Assembly (NCBI GenBank): GCA_000161775.1
Contig: GG704596.1
Span: 1,323,113-1,387,112, forward strand
Source of the DNA: Ruegeria lacuscaerulensis ITI-1157
GTDB taxonomy: Bacteria; Pseudomonadota; Alphaproteobacteria; Rhodobacterales; Rhodobacteraceae
Direction of reading: 5' to 3'
Length of the DNA: 64,000 nucleotides
The first letter of the stretch is position 1; the number at the start of each line of letters is the position of its first letter. The translations under genes and the position numbers were made by a program. Below are positions 27,092-35,458 of the stretch, piece by piece. A model generated the notes under the pieces. The model saw nothing but the letters and a program-made list of their open reading frames with translations, was not told the origin of the DNA and ran no database searches.

Positions 27092-28231
27092 ATGACCGAC
27101 CCCGTAAACCTGACCGCAGACCTGATCCGTTGCCCCTCGGTCACACCCGAGGAAGGCGGGGCGCTGGTTCTTCTGGAAGAAATCCTGTCGCGGGCCGGAT
27201 TCACCTGCACGCGGGTCGATCGCGGCGGCGTCTGCAACCTGTTCGCCCGGTGGGGCGACAAGGGGCATGCCCGCAGTTTCGGCTTCAACGGGCATACCGA
27301 CGTAGTGCCGGTCGGCGACGAGGCCGCATGGACCCGCCCGCCGTTCGGCGCGGAAATCCATGACGGCATTCTGTACGGCCGCGGCGCGACCGACATGAAA
27401 TCGGGGGTTGCTGCCTTTGTCGCGGCGGCGGTGGATTTTGTGCGCGACACCCCGCCGGACGGGGCGATCATCCTGACAATCACGGGGGACGAGGAAGGCG
27501 ATGCGGTGGACGGCACCACCGCGCTGCTGGACTACATGCAGGCGCAGGACGAGCGGATGTCGGTCTGTCTGGTGGGCGAGCCGACCTGCCCCAATGAGAT
27601 GGGCGAGATGATGAAGATCGGCCGCCGCGGGTCGATGACCGCGTGGTTCGAGGTGACGGGCGTGCAGGGCCATTCGGCCTATCCGCATCGTGCGAAAAAC
27701 CCGCTGCCCGCGCTGGCGCGGCTGATGGATCGGCTGGCCAGTCACGAGCTGGATCGGGGGACGGACCATTTCGACGCCTCGACCCTGGCCGTGGTCACGA
27801 TGGACACCGGCAACGCCGCCACCAACGTCATTCCGGCCCAGTGCCGTGGGGCGGTGAACATCCGGTTCAACGACCTGCATACAGGCGCCAGCCTCAGCGA
27901 CTGGCTGAAGGCGCAGGCGGCCGACGTGGCGGCCGAGTTCGGCGTGCAGATCGATACGCGGATCAAGGTCTCGGGCGAAAGCTTCCTGACCCCTCCGGGG
28001 CCGCTGTCGGATCTGGTCGCGCGCGCGGTCGAGGCCGAGACCGGCCGTCGGCCCGAGCTGTCGACCACCGGGGGCACCTCGGACGCGCGGTTCATCAAGG
28101 ACCACTGCCCGGTGGTCGAGTTCGGCCTGGTCGGGCGCACCATGCATCAGGTGGACGAATCCGTTCCGGTCGAGCAGATCCGCCAGCTCAAGGCGATCTA
28201 TGCCCGGATCCTGGCCGACTATTTCGCCTGA
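27092..28231 (+). CDS. dapE: Succinyl-diaminopimelate desuccinylase
   Basis: A 379-residue M20 metallohydrolase that splits N-succinyl-LL-diaminopimelate to succinate and LL-diaminopimelate. Metal ligands are H68 in [11 protein letters not shown]101 in GATDMKSG, E135 (with catalytic E134) in [12 protein letters not shown], and the late His in [10 protein letters not shown]. The dimerisation lid ([15 protein letters not shown]) is intact. It works with dapD upstream, giving both ends of the succinylase branch in this region. The ATG follows GAGGCCCCC, a weak ribosome site. Confidence 0.95.
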   Translation: MTDPVNLTADLIRCPSVTPEEGGALVLLEEILSRAGFTCTRVDRGGVCNLFARWGDKGHARSFGFNGHTDVVPVGDEAAWTRPPFGAEIHDGILYGRGATDMKSGVAAFVAAAVDFVRDTPPDGAIILTITGDEEGDAVDGTTALLDYMQAQDERMSVCLVGEPTCPNEMGEMMKIGRRGSMTAWFEVTGVQGHSAYPHRAKNPLPALARLMDRLASHELDRGTDHFDASTLAVVTMDTGNAATNVIPAQCRGAVNIRFNDLHTGASLSDWLKAQAADVAAEFGVQIDTRIKVSGESFLTPPGPLSDLVARAVEAETGRRPELSTTGGTSDARFIKDHCPVVEFGLVGRTMHQVDESVPVEQIRQLKAIYARILADYFA

Positions 28232-28296
28232 GCGATTGATGCGCCCGGCCACTTTTTGGTCATGACGCGGTCGCATCGGCGTGCTAGGCGGAAAAG

Positions 28297-30561
28297 ATGA
28301 AACGCATACCGACCAAGCAGGAGATCCTCGACTGGATCTCGGCGAACCCCACGCTCACCTCGAAACGCGACATCGCCAAGGCTTTTGGCATCAAGGGCGC
28401 GGACCGGATCGACCTGAAACGGATCCTCAAAGAGCTTGAGGCCGAGGGTCATCTGGAAAAGCGCAAGCGCAGCTATCGCGACCCGGACCGCCTGCCGCCG
28501 GTCAGCGTGCTGCAGGTCAAGGCTCCGAACGCCGATGGGGACCTGTTCGCGCGGCCGCTGGAATGGCATGGCGAAGGGGTCGAGCCGATCGTGCTGATCA
28601 TTCCGCGCGCCAGCGACCCGGCGCTGGGCGAGGGTGACCGCATCCTGGCCCGCCTGACCCAGGTGCATGAAGAAGACCACAATTACGAGGCCCGCCTGAT
28701 CCGCCGCATCGGCGCCAATCCGCGCCGGGTCGTCGGGATTTTCCGCAAGGGCGCCGAGGGCGGGCGCATCGTGCCCATCGACAAGGCCGGATCGACCGAA
28801 TGGCTGGTGGCCGAAGACGCGGCGCTGGGCGCCAAGGATGGCGAACTGGTCGAGGCCGAGCAGGCCGGGCCGAAAAACCGCATGGGGCTGCCGCGTGCGC
28901 GCATCGTGGAGCGGCTGGGCGATCCGTCCGCGCCCAAGGCGGTGTCTCTGATCGCGATCCACCAGCATGGCATCCCGGATGATTTTCCCGATGACGTGAT
29001 CGCCGAGGCCGACCGGGCCAAGCCCGTCGGGTTGAAAGGGCGCGAGGATCTGCGGGACATCCCTCTGTTGACCATCGACCCGTCGGACGCGCGCGACCAT
29101 GACGACGCCTGCTATGCCCATGCCGATGACGATCCGAAAAACCCGGGCGGCCATGTGATCTGGGTCGCCATTGCCGATGTGGCCGCCTATGTGCGCCCCG
29201 GCAGTGCGCTGGACCGCGAAGCGCGCAGGCGGGGCAACTCGACCTATTTCCCCGACCGCGTCGTGCCGATGCTGCCCGACCGTCTGTCGGGCGATCTGTG
29301 TTCGCTGCACGAAGGCGTGCCGCGCGCCTGTATCGCAGTGCGGATGCGGATCGATGCAAACGGAAACAAGATCGACCACCGCTTTGTGCGCGGGCTGATG
29401 CGCTCGGCCGCGTCCCTGAACTATGCCGAGGTGCAGGCAGCCATCGACGGCACCCCCAATGACCGGACCGGCCCGCTGCTCGAGAGCGTTCTGAAGCCGC
29501 TCTATGCCGCCTATGGCGCGCTGAAGACGGCGCGCAACGAACGCCAGCCGCTGGACCTGGACCTGCCGGAACGCAAGATCGTGCTGAACGACAAGGGCGA
29601 GGTCGAAAGCGTGGCCTTCCGCGATCGGCTGGATGCGCACCGGCTGATCGAGGAATTCATGATCCTGGCCAACGTGTCCGCGGCCGAGACGCTGATCGCC
29701 AAGCGCAGCCCGCTTCTGTTCCGGGTGCACGAGGAACCCGCGCCCGAAAAGCTGGAAAGCCTGCGCGAGACGGCGCAGGCCGCCGGGCTGAACCTGGCCA
29801 AGGGGCAGGTGCTGCAGACCCGTCACCTGAACGCGCTGCTGAATGCCGCCGCCGGCACCGAGGATGCCGAGCTGATCAATCTCAGCACGTTGCGGTCGAT
29901 GGCGCAGGCCTATTACAGCCCCGAAAACTTTGGCCATTTCGGGCTGGCGCTGCGCAACTACGCGCATTTCACCTCGCCCATCCGCCGCTATGCCGACCTG
30001 ATCGTGCACCGGGCGCTGATCTCGGCCCATGGCTGGGGCAAGGACGGTCTGACCGCCGACGAGATCGAGCGTCTGGAGGAGATTGCTACCCACATCTCGG
30101 ACACCGAGCGCCGCTCGATGATGGCCGAGCGCGACACGACCGACCGCTATCTGGCGGCCTATCTGAGCGAGCGCGTCGGCAACGAGTTCACCGGCCGCAT
30201 CAGCGGCATCGCCCGGTTCGGGGCCTTCGTCAAACTGGACGAAACCGGGGCCGACGGGCTGGTGCCGGTGCGGTCGCTGGGGCGCGAGTTCTTTCACTTC
30301 GACGCCGAGGCCGGCACCCTGATGGGGGCCGATACCGGCCTGACCATCGCCATCGGCCAGCGCGTCACCGTGCGCCTGACCGAGGCCACGCCGGTAACCG
30401 GCGGGCTGGAGCTGGAGCTGCTGTCCATCGATGATCAGCCGATGCCGCGCGGGGGCGGGCGTGGAAAGCCGGGCCGTCCCACACGGCGCAAGTCGGTCAG
30501 CACCAAGCGCAAGAAGGACAAGATCAAGCGCAAGGTCGAGCGCAAGCGCCGTCAGCGGTGA
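28297..30561 (+). CDS. rnr: Ribonuclease R
   Basis: A 754-residue 3'-5' exoribonuclease. An N-terminal helix-turn-helix (TLTSKRDIAKAFGIKGADRIDLKRIL) and cold-shock domains precede the RNB catalytic core, whose metal-binding Asp cluster is in TIDPSDARDHDDACYA. The core ends with the HFTSPIRRYADLIVHRAL signature. An S1 domain (FTGRISGIARFGAFVKLDETG) and a very basic tail (KRKKDKIKRKVERKRRQR) follow. It degrades structured RNA and takes part in rRNA and tmRNA quality control. It starts 65 bp after dapE on the same strand. Confidence 0.96.
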   Translation: MKRIPTKQEILDWISANPTLTSKRDIAKAFGIKGADRIDLKRILKELEAEGHLEKRKRSYRDPDRLPPVSVLQVKAPNADGDLFARPLEWHGEGVEPIVLIIPRASDPALGEGDRILARLTQVHEEDHNYEARLIRRIGANPRRVVGIFRKGAEGGRIVPIDKAGSTEWLVAEDAALGAKDGELVEAEQAGPKNRMGLPRARIVERLGDPSAPKAVSLIAIHQHGIPDDFPDDVIAEADRAKPVGLKGREDLRDIPLLTIDPSDARDHDDACYAHADDDPKNPGGHVIWVAIADVAAYVRPGSALDREARRRGNSTYFPDRVVPMLPDRLSGDLCSLHEGVPRACIAVRMRIDANGNKIDHRFVRGLMRSAASLNYAEVQAAIDGTPNDRTGPLLESVLKPLYAAYGALKTARNERQPLDLDLPERKIVLNDKGEVESVAFRDRLDAHRLIEEFMILANVSAAETLIAKRSPLLFRVHEEPAPEKLESLRETAQAAGLNLAKGQVLQTRHLNALLNAAAGTEDAELINLSTLRSMAQAYYSPENFGHFGLALRNYAHFTSPIRRYADLIVHRALISAHGWGKDGLTADEIERLEEIATHISDTERRSMMAERDTTDRYLAAYLSERVGNEFTGRISGIARFGAFVKLDETGADGLVPVRSLGREFFHFDAEAGTLMGADTGLTIAIGQRVTVRLTEATPVTGGLELELLSIDDQPMPRGGGRGKPGRPTRRKSVSTKRKKDKIKRKVERKRRQR

Positions 30562-30598
30562 CGGTGCGCGGCGCCTTGCAAGGGAACGCTTTGTGAAT

Positions 30599-30648
30599 TT
30601 CAGGTTTCGGGTTACCCTGAGCGCGAGCAGTAATCAGGAAAACCTGAA
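30599..30648 (+). promoter_or_regulatory. Alternating complementary segments in the lytic transglycosylase leader
   Basis: The 50 bp before the ATG at 30651 carry TCAGG (30600), CCTGA (30616), TCAGG (30634) and CCTGA (30643) in turn. Segments 1-2 and 3-4 can each form a hairpin, or 1-4 can pair as a perfect 9-bp stem (TTCAGGTTT/AAACCTGAA). Segment 3 contains the AGGA ribosome site, so the alternatives would differ in RBS exposure. It could also be a repeated protein-binding site. Confidence 0.45.
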
Positions 30649-30650
30649 TC

Positions 30651-31949
30651 ATGAAATATGTGTGTGGCTTTTTGGCCGCCGCAGTTTGGGCATCCAGCTT
30701 GCAGGCGGAGACGACCAACCCTTCCCTTGGGCCAGCCGGCGTAGGGGTTCAACTGGCCTCGGCCGATCTGACCGCGTCGCTCAGGCCCGTGCCAAGGCCC
30801 GCGCACGGCGCGCATCGTGTGGCGGCGGTAAATCCCCGGTTCGAGGTCTGGCTTGGCGCATTCCAACGCCGGGCCGTGTCGCAGGGGATCAGCCAGACCA
30901 CGCTGGACCGCGCCCTGAGCGGCGTGACCCAGGACCCCGACATCATCAGGCGTGACCGCAACCAGGCCGAGTTTTCCAAGCCGATCTGGGAGTATCTGGA
31001 CTCGGCCGTTTCGGACCAGCGCATCGCCGACGGGCGCAAGGCGTTGGAACGGCATCGCCGGGTTCTCGACCGGATCGAGGCGCGATACGGGGTCGAGAAA
31101 GAGGTCGTCGTGGCCGTCTGGGGGCTTGAGACCTCCTTCGGCAGCTTCCGGGGCAGCTCGCCCACGATCCGATCGCTGGCGACCTTGGCTTTTGACGGGC
31201 GGCGGGCGGAGTTCTTTGAAACCCAGCTGCTGGCCGCACTGCAGATCCTGCAGGCGGGCGACGTGCGCCCCGAGGCGATGACTGGCAGTTGGGCCGGGGC
31301 CATGGGGCACACGCAGTTCATGCCGACATCGTATCTGGAACATGCGGTGGATTTCGACGGTGACGGCCGGCGCGACATCTGGTCGGACGATCCCACCGAT
31401 GCGTTGGCCTCGACCGCGGCCTATCTTGCGCGCTTCGGCTGGACCAAAGGCCAGCCCTGGGGCGTCGAGGTGCGCCTGCCGGCGGGGTTCGACTATGCCC
31501 AGGCAAGCCGCGACATCACCCGGTTGCCCTCGGGCTGGGCGGCGCTGGGGGTTCGGGCGGCGGATGGGCGGGCGATCGCCGATCACGGACCCGCCTCGAT
31601 CCTGCTGCCGGCGGGCAGCGGTGGCGTGGCCCTGATGATCTTTGGCAATTTCAGCGTGATCGAGCGGTACAACGGCGCCGATGCCTATGTGATCGGCATC
31701 GGCCATCTGTCAGACCGGCTGGCCGGGCAGGGCCCGTTCCGCGCCAACTGGCCGCGCGGCGACCGGGTGCTGAGCGTTGCCGAACGCAAGGAACTGCAAC
31801 TGCGGCTGACCCTGGCCGGGTTCGACACGCAGGCCATCGACGGGCGGATCGGTCCGAACACCATCAATGCGCTGCGGGCTTATCAGGTGGCACGTGGCCT
31901 GGTGCCCGATGGGTACGCCACCGTGCAATTGCTGGAACGAATGCGCTGA
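30651..31949 (+). CDS. MltB-family lytic murein transglycosylase with peptidoglycan-binding domain
   Basis: A 432-residue exported enzyme. Signal peptide (1-19, cleavage after LQA); an SLT_2 (MltB) catalytic domain at about 62-350 with the catalytic E160 in VWGLETSFG and the conserved GSWAGAMGHTQFMPTSYLEHAVDFDGDG in the groove; and a C-terminal peptidoglycan-binding domain (ELQLRLTLAGFDTQAIDGRIGPNTINALRAYQ). It cleaves the MurNAc-GlcNAc bond with 1,6-anhydro product formation. No lipobox is present, so it is probably a soluble periplasmic form. The leader has alternating hairpins and the gene ends at a bidirectional terminator. Confidence 0.92.
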   Translation: MKYVCGFLAAAVWASSLQAETTNPSLGPAGVGVQLASADLTASLRPVPRPAHGAHRVAAVNPRFEVWLGAFQRRAVSQGISQTTLDRALSGVTQDPDIIRRDRNQAEFSKPIWEYLDSAVSDQRIADGRKALERHRRVLDRIEARYGVEKEVVVAVWGLETSFGSFRGSSPTIRSLATLAFDGRRAEFFETQLLAALQILQAGDVRPEAMTGSWAGAMGHTQFMPTSYLEHAVDFDGDGRRDIWSDDPTDALASTAAYLARFGWTKGQPWGVEVRLPAGFDYAQASRDITRLPSGWAALGVRAADGRAIADHGPASILLPAGSGGVALMIFGNFSVIERYNGADAYVIGIGHLSDRLAGQGPFRANWPRGDRVLSVAERKELQLRLTLAGFDTQAIDGRIGPNTINALRAYQVARGLVPDGYATVQLLERMR

Positions 31950-31952
31950 ACG

Positions 31953-31983
31953 AAAAAGGGCGGCCGCGTCGGGCCGCCCGTTT
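31953..31983. terminator. Bidirectional intrinsic terminator between lytic transglycosylase and aminotransferase
   Basis: GGGCGGCC and GGCCGCCC form an 8-bp stem (31958-31979) with a 6-nt loop. An A5 run on the left gives a T tract for the leftward transcript, and GTTT follows for the rightward one. Two convergent genes end on its sides. Confidence 0.88.
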
Positions 31984-32000
31984 GCGATGTTTCCGTGAAA

Positions 32001-33398
32001 TCAGGAGGCCGCTTTCATCAGGCCCTGTGCGATGATCTCGGCCTGCGCCTCGTCCAGCGACTTGTAGATACGCACGAACATCTCGTCGATATCGGCCGGA
32101 GTCAGGACCAGCGGCGGCGAGATGATCATCCGGTCGCCCACATGGCGCATGATCAGGTTGTTGGCAAAGCAGCGATCGCGGCAGATGTACCCGACAGTAC
32201 CCGGATCGGAGGCGAACTTGGCCCGGCTGGCCTTGTCCGGCGTCAGCGCGATCGAGGCCATCATGCCCACGATCTTGGCCTCGCCGACCAGCGGGTGATC
32301 GACCAGCGCCTCCCATTTCTGTTTCAGATAGGGGGCCGCGACATCGCGCACATGCTCGACGATCTTTTCCTCTTCCAGAATACGCAGGTTTTCCAGCGCA
32401 ACGGCCGCCGCGACGGGGTGGCCCGAATAGGTATAGCCGTGGTTGAACTCGGTCCCGCCGATCACCTCGGCGATCTCGTCATTGACGATCGAGCCACCGA
32501 TGGGCGCATAGCCCGAGCTGAGCCCCTTGGCGATGGTCATGATGTGCGGGCGGATGTTGATGGTCTGCGAGCCGAACCAGTTTCCGGTGCGGCCAAAGCC
32601 GCAGATTACCTCGTCGGCGATCAGCAGGATGTCGTACTTGTCGCAGATGCGCTGGATTTCCGGCCAGTAGGTGTCGGGCGCGACGATCACGCCGCCCGCA
32701 CCCTGGACCGGCTCGGCGATGAAGGCGGCGACGCGGTCTTCGCCCAATTCCAGGATCGCCTCTTCCAACTCGCGTGCGCGGGCCAGGCCGAACTCTTCGG
32801 GCGTCATGTCGCCGCCCTCGGCCCACCAGTTGGGCTGGTTGATGTGGTGGATGTTCGGGATCGGGATGCCACCCTGCGCGTGCATGCCGGCCATGCCGCC
32901 CAGCGAGGCCGACCCGACGGTCGACCCGTGATAGGCGTTGTGGCGGCTGATGATGATGTTCTTGTCGGGGTGACCCTTTTCCGCCCAATAGGTGCGGACC
33001 AGACGGATGTTGGTGTCATTGGCCTCGGACCCGCCGGCGGCGAAGAAGACGTGGTTCAGGTCACCCGGTGCCAGCTCGGCCAGCTTGGCCGCCAGCGCGA
33101 TCGCCGGGACATGGGTCGTTTTGAAGAAGGTGTTGTAGTAGGGCAGTTCGCGCATCTGACGCGCCGCCACTTCGGCCAGTTCGTCGCGGCCATAGCCGAT
33201 GTTCACGCACCACAGACCGGCCATGGCGTCCAGGATCTCTTCACCCTCGCTGTCGGTCAGATAGACGCCCTTGGCCCGCGTGATGACGCGGGCGCCTTCC
33301 TTGCCCAAGGCATTGTTGGCCGAAAACGGGTGAAGGTGATGCGCCGCGTCCAGCGCCTGCAACTCGGCGGTCGGCATGTGGTTGGTGATGGTCGGCAT
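32001..33398 (-). CDS. Class III aminotransferase, probable putrescine/omega-amine:pyruvate transaminase (SpuC-like)
   Basis: A 465-residue PLP aminotransferase. K291 in MTIAKGLSSGYAPIG binds PLP, D262 in LIADEVICGFGRTG contacts the ring nitrogen, and FAAGGSEANDTNIRLVRTYW is the phosphate-binding region. Residues FSANNALGKEGARVITRAKG at the N-terminus are typical of the SpuC/omega-amine branch. It probably transfers the amino group of putrescine (or a related diamine) to pyruvate. The ATG at 33398 has GGAG 9 bp upstream; an in-frame TTG 18 bp earlier overlaps that site. It lies beside a GntR regulator and a putrescine ABC transporter, and a TGATCAAATT site lies about 40 bp upstream. Confidence 0.82.
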   Translation of the reverse strand: MPTITNHMPTAELQALDAAHHLHPFSANNALGKEGARVITRAKGVYLTDSEGEEILDAMAGLWCVNIGYGRDELAEVAARQMRELPYYNTFFKTTHVPAIALAAKLAELAPGDLNHVFFAAGGSEANDTNIRLVRTYWAEKGHPDKNIIISRHNAYHGSTVGSASLGGMAGMHAQGGIPIPNIHHINQPNWWAEGGDMTPEEFGLARARELEEAILELGEDRVAAFIAEPVQGAGGVIVAPDTYWPEIQRICDKYDILLIADEVICGFGRTGNWFGSQTINIRPHIMTIAKGLSSGYAPIGGSIVNDEIAEVIGGTEFNHGYTYSGHPVAAAVALENLRILEEEKIVEHVRDVAAPYLKQKWEALVDHPLVGEAKIVGMMASIALTPDKASRAKFASDPGTVGYICRDRCFANNLIMRHVGDRMIISPPLVLTPADIDEMFVRIYKSLDEAQAEIIAQGLMKAAS

Positions 33399-33435
33399 CG
33401 GGAGGTTCTCCTGCAACAGCGGTTGATGGTCAGAA

Positions 33436-33447
33436 TATGATCAAATT
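33436..33447. promoter_or_regulatory. TGATCAAATT site upstream of the aminotransferase (putative GntR operator)
   Basis: TATGATCAAATT lies about 40 bp before the aminotransferase ATG, in the 76-bp gap to the GntR gene. It shares the TGATCAAAT core with the identical 14-bp sites at 34145 and 34245. The shared core suggests that one regulator controls all three promoters. Confidence 0.5.
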
Positions 33448-33474
33448 TTTTTCTGTCAATTGACTTGGGCGCGC

Positions 33475-34167
33475 TCAGTCCTCCGCCAATGCCTCGGCCA
33501 TCAGCTCCATGCCTTGTTCGATGTCTTGCGTCGTTGCTTTTGCGACCTTTTCCGCATCACCCGCCCGCAGGGCGCCGATGATGTCCTTGTGCCGATCCGG
33601 CAGGCTCTGGGTGCCGAACCGCCCGCAGACGACGCGCAGCGAAGGGCCGAATCGCAGCCACAGACGCTCGGCCAGGTCCTTGAGGATCGGGGCGTTCGCG
33701 TGGTCATACAGATTTTCGTGGAAGGCGTGGTTGAGGCGCAGATAGCCGCTGACATCACCATCCGCGATCATCCGGTCCAGGCGCCGGTCGATCTGTTCCA
33801 GCTGGTCGATGTCCGCAGTGGTCATCCGGCCGGCCGCGCGGCGGGAAAGTTCTGATTCCACGGCGTTTCTGGCGAAAATCATCTGTTCGACATCCGCCCC
33901 CGTCAGCAGCGGCACGCTGACCCGGCGGTTGCCCTGAAAGATCAGCGCGCCATCCGAGATCAGGCGGCGGATCGCTTCGCGCACCGGGGTCATGCCGACC
34001 CCCAGTGATTCGGTCAGACCTTGGATCGTGACCGGCTGGCCGGGTACCAGTTCGCCGAACAGGATCTGTGACCGCAACGTTCGATACACCTGTTCATGCG
34101 CCGGCGCCTTCTGCGCGGCGTCACTTGCCCCGGATGCCTTATTTTTGATCAAATCCAAGTGTTTCAC
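33475..34167 (-). CDS. GntR-family regulator (FCD), putative repressor of the putrescine cluster
   Basis: A 230-residue regulator: winged helix at about 24-90 (EQVYRTLRSQILFGELVPGQPV, with recognition helix GMTPVREAIRRLISDGAL), then an FCD ligand domain (RNAVESELSRRAAG, LNHAFHENLYDHANAPIL). It lies between the aminotransferase gene and divergent potF. Its own first codons contain one of the TTGATCAAATCCAA sites, and another is upstream of potF. The ligand is presumably putrescine or an early catabolite. It could share a transcript with the aminotransferase gene 76 bp downstream. Confidence 0.85.
   Translation of the reverse strand: MKHLDLIKNKASGASDAAQKAPAHEQVYRTLRSQILFGELVPGQPVTIQGLTESLGVGMTPVREAIRRLISDGALIFQGNRRVSVPLLTGADVEQMIFARNAVESELSRRAAGRMTTADIDQLEQIDRRLDRMIADGDVSGYLRLNHAFHENLYDHANAPILKDLAERLWLRFGPSLRVVCGRFGTQSLPDRHKDIIGALRAGDAEKVAKATTQDIEQGMELMAEALAED
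34145..34158. promoter_or_regulatory. TTGATCAAATCCAA site, copy 1 (start of the GntR gene)
   Basis: The 14-bp sequence contains the palindrome TTGATCAA and is identical to the copy at 34245. It lies within the first codons of the GntR gene, where binding would block transcription of that gene. Confidence 0.6.
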
Positions 34168-34244
34168 CTCGATCCCGATGGTCCTGACTTGTCAGGATTG
34201 CTGCCGCGTGAAACCATACGACGGATCGAAGGAAAACGCAAAAC

Positions 34245-34258
34245 TTGATCAAATCCAA
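34245..34258. promoter_or_regulatory. TTGATCAAATCCAA site, copy 2 (potF promoter)
   Basis: An exact 14-bp repeat of the site at 34145, exactly 100 bp away in the same orientation, about 40 bp before potF. Two copies in the divergent GntR/potF region would allow looping or cooperative repression of the transporter operon. Confidence 0.62.
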
Positions 34259-34298
34259 AAAAACGGGATGATACCCCTACACTTGCAGGGAGAAGAAA

Positions 34299-35384
34299 AT
34301 GAAAATCAGAACGCTGACGATGACGGCGATCGCCGCCTTGGGGACGTCGGCCGCATTCGCGGAAGAGGTGCGCGTCTACAACTGGTCGGACTATATCGAC
34401 GAGGAACTGCTGACCAAGTTCGAGGAAGAAACGGGCCTGACCCTGATCTATGACGTGTTCGACAGCAACGAGGTTCTGGAAACCAAGATGCTGGCCGGCG
34501 GGTCGGGATATGACGTGGTTGTGCCCTCGGGCACATTCCTGCAACGGCAGATCCAGGCCGGAGCCTTCCAGAAGCTGGACAAGTCCAAGCTGCCGAACCT
34601 GGCCAACATGTGGGACGTGATCGAAGAGCGCACGGCGCAGTACGACCCGGGCAACGAATATTCGATCAACTACATGTGGGGCACCACCGGGATCGGGGTG
34701 AACGTGGGCAAGGTTCAGGAAGCCCTGGGCGAGGACGCCCCCATCGACAGCTGGGACCTGGTGTTCAACCCGGAGAACATGGAAAAGCTGGCCGGCTGCG
34801 GCGTGCATTTCCTGGACGCGCCGGCCGAGATGATCCCGGCCGCGCTGAAATATATCGGTGAAGACCCCGACAGCCACGATCCGGACGTGATTGCCAAGGC
34901 CGAGGGCGTGTTCATGGCGGTGCGCCCCTACATCCAGAAGTTCCACAGCAGCGAATACATCAACGCGCTGGCCAATGGCGACATCTGCGTGGCCGTGGGC
35001 TGGTCGGGCGACGTTCTGCAGGCCCGCGACCGGGCGGACGAGGCCGACAACGGCGTGACCATCGCCTATCACGCGCCCAAGGAAGGCGCGCAGATGTGGT
35101 TCGACCAGATGGCGATTCCGGTGGATGCGCCCAACCCGGACGGCGCGCACAAGTTCCTGAACTTCATCATGGACGCCCAGAACATGGCGGCGGCCACGAA
35201 CTATGTCTACTACGCCAACGGCAACAAGGCCTCGCAGGAGTTCATCCTGCCCGAGATCCTGGAAGATCCGGCGATCTATCCGCCCGCCGACGCGTTGGAG
35301 AACCTGTTCACCACCCGGCCCTACCCGGCCAAGATCCAGCGGGTCGTGACGCGTCTGTGGACCAAGATCAAGTCGGGCACCTGA
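34299..35384 (+). CDS. potF: Putrescine-type ABC transporter, periplasmic binding protein
   Basis: A 361-residue binding protein: signal peptide (1-21, cleavage after AAFA), then EEVRVYNWSDYIDEELLTKFEEETGL, the standard opening of PotD/PotF/SpuD proteins. GSGYDVVVPSGTFLQRQIQAG and MWGTTGIGVNVGKV carry binding-pocket residues; the W and D/E residues that clamp the diamine appear in the expected places. It delivers putrescine or spermidine to the PotGHI permease. A GGGAGAAG ribosome site precedes the ATG. It is the first gene of potFGHI, with the repeated GntR-type sites upstream. Confidence 0.9.
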   Translation: MKIRTLTMTAIAALGTSAAFAEEVRVYNWSDYIDEELLTKFEEETGLTLIYDVFDSNEVLETKMLAGGSGYDVVVPSGTFLQRQIQAGAFQKLDKSKLPNLANMWDVIEERTAQYDPGNEYSINYMWGTTGIGVNVGKVQEALGEDAPIDSWDLVFNPENMEKLAGCGVHFLDAPAEMIPAALKYIGEDPDSHDPDVIAKAEGVFMAVRPYIQKFHSSEYINALANGDICVAVGWSGDVLQARDRADEADNGVTIAYHAPKEGAQMWFDQMAIPVDAPNPDGAHKFLNFIMDAQNMAAATNYVYYANGNKASQEFILPEILEDPAIYPPADALENLFTTRPYPAKIQRVVTRLWTKIKSGT

Positions 35385-35458
35385 TCAGGTGCTCGGGCGC
35401 AAGGCGGCGACGACCCGCCTTGCGCATTCCCAGTTTCGGCTGACTTACGGGGGCTCCT

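Noticed and set aside
28219-30297. A 692-codon minus-strand open frame
   Set aside because: It lies wholly opposite RNase R, whose domains are complete; it shows no family similarity.
31995-33440. A 481-codon plus-strand open frame
   Set aside because: It is opposite the aminotransferase gene and lacks any recognisable feature.
34145-34258. The TTGATCAAATCCAA pair as a mobile-element target duplication
   Set aside because: The DNA between the copies is the ordinary divergent promoter and gene start, with no transposase or terminal repeats; a regulatory site is the simpler reading.
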